Origin: Bacteroidetes bacterium GWF2_35_48
GTDB taxonomy: Bacteria > Bacteroidota > Bacteroidia > Bacteroidales > GWF2-35-48
Direction: 5' to 3'
DNA length: 64,000 bases
Assembly (NCBI GenBank): GCA_001769125.1
Contig: MEOG01000124.1
Location: forward strand, 17,997 to 81,996
Below, one piece after another: positions 63,988 to 64,000 of this stretch; position 1 is the first letter of the stretch; each line of letters opens with the position of its first letter. Under the pieces are notes generated by a model, which had not been told where the DNA came from, made no database searches, and saw only the letters and a program-made list of their open reading frames with translations. Position numbers and translations under genes: made by a program.

Positions 63988-64000
63988 TAAAAATAAAAAT
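63984..64000 (+). CDS. Start of next gene (3' cut by window edge)
   Basis: An ATG (MIKIK so far) directly after a consensus promoter. Only five codons are visible, so nothing can be said about the product. Confidence 0.3.

Overview
The window looks like one contiguous stretch of a low-GC Bacteroidota (Bacteroidetes) chromosome. The evidence is several secreted proteins with type IX secretion system (T9SS) C-terminal domains of both kinds (short type A sorting tails and CHU_C/gliding-motility tails), a PorP/SprF-family protein, a TonB-dependent receptor with a carboxypeptidase-regulatory-like N-domain, Reg_prop/Y_Y_Y propeller sensors, and promoters of the Bacteroidetes form TTTG-N19..21-TAnnTTTG. 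There is no rRNA, CRISPR array, prophage or intact transposase. Housekeeping genes (pyrB, truA, valS, a dGTPase-like HD hydrolase, tRNA-Val) are scattered among envelope and signalling genes.

Layout. 1-5.2 kb: a propeller/PAS/SpoIIE-phosphatase sensor (cut by the left edge) and a TonB receptor. 5.3-10.8 kb: a RhuM gene remnant, then DUF4350, MoxR ATPase and DUF58 genes split by an opposite-strand GT-C glycosyltransferase. 10.9-12.4 kb: a small unknown ORF and an MFS transporter. 12.5-16.9 kb: a BlaI/MecI-type repressor, an M56 protease fused to a TonB C-terminal domain, and a TPR lipoprotein-like/metallo-beta-lactamase-fold pair; paired identical dyads surround both promoters, so the repressor probably controls both units. 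17.0-22.5 kb: a 299-bp MITE-like repeat, pyrB, truA, a TPR-SpoIIE phosphatase, a frameshifted Bro-N remnant against a GIY-YIG gene, and tRNA-Val(UAC). 22.7-29.9 kb: a 1503-aa CHU_C adhesin-like protein, a small secreted protein and a propeller protein with a T9SS tail. 30.1-36.7 kb: valS, an S41 C-terminal processing protease and a membrane coiled-coil protein, separated by a second family of MITE-like elements.

36.8-43.5 kb (minus strand) is a possible signalling-to-secretion module: ECF-like sigma factor, translationally coupled membrane TPR (anti-sigma-like) protein, a stand-alone LytTR DNA-binding protein, then four 21-bp-phased LytTR-type sites and a palindrome in front of a propeller protein/metzincin-beta-helix operon, both products with T9SS tails. 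44.0-45.7 kb: a TMTC-like membrane protein. 45.9-59.8 kb (minus strand): two more giant CHU_C proteins (2036 and 1198 aa), a PorP/SprF partner, two small secreted proteins and an OmpA/PD40/TPR protein, which together look like a T9SS cargo-and-attachment cluster. 59.9-64.0 kb: a dGTPase-like hydrolase, a repetitive secreted protein, a gamma-carbonic-anhydrase-like protein, the second MITE-like copy, and a LytTR response regulator that loses its DNA-binding domain where the next gene's promoter begins.

The best candidates for something new are the LytTR/sigma/TPR module with its phased operator, the BlaI regulon feeding a TPR/MBL pair, and the two non-autonomous repeat families. All function calls come from reading the sequence alone; no database search was run.
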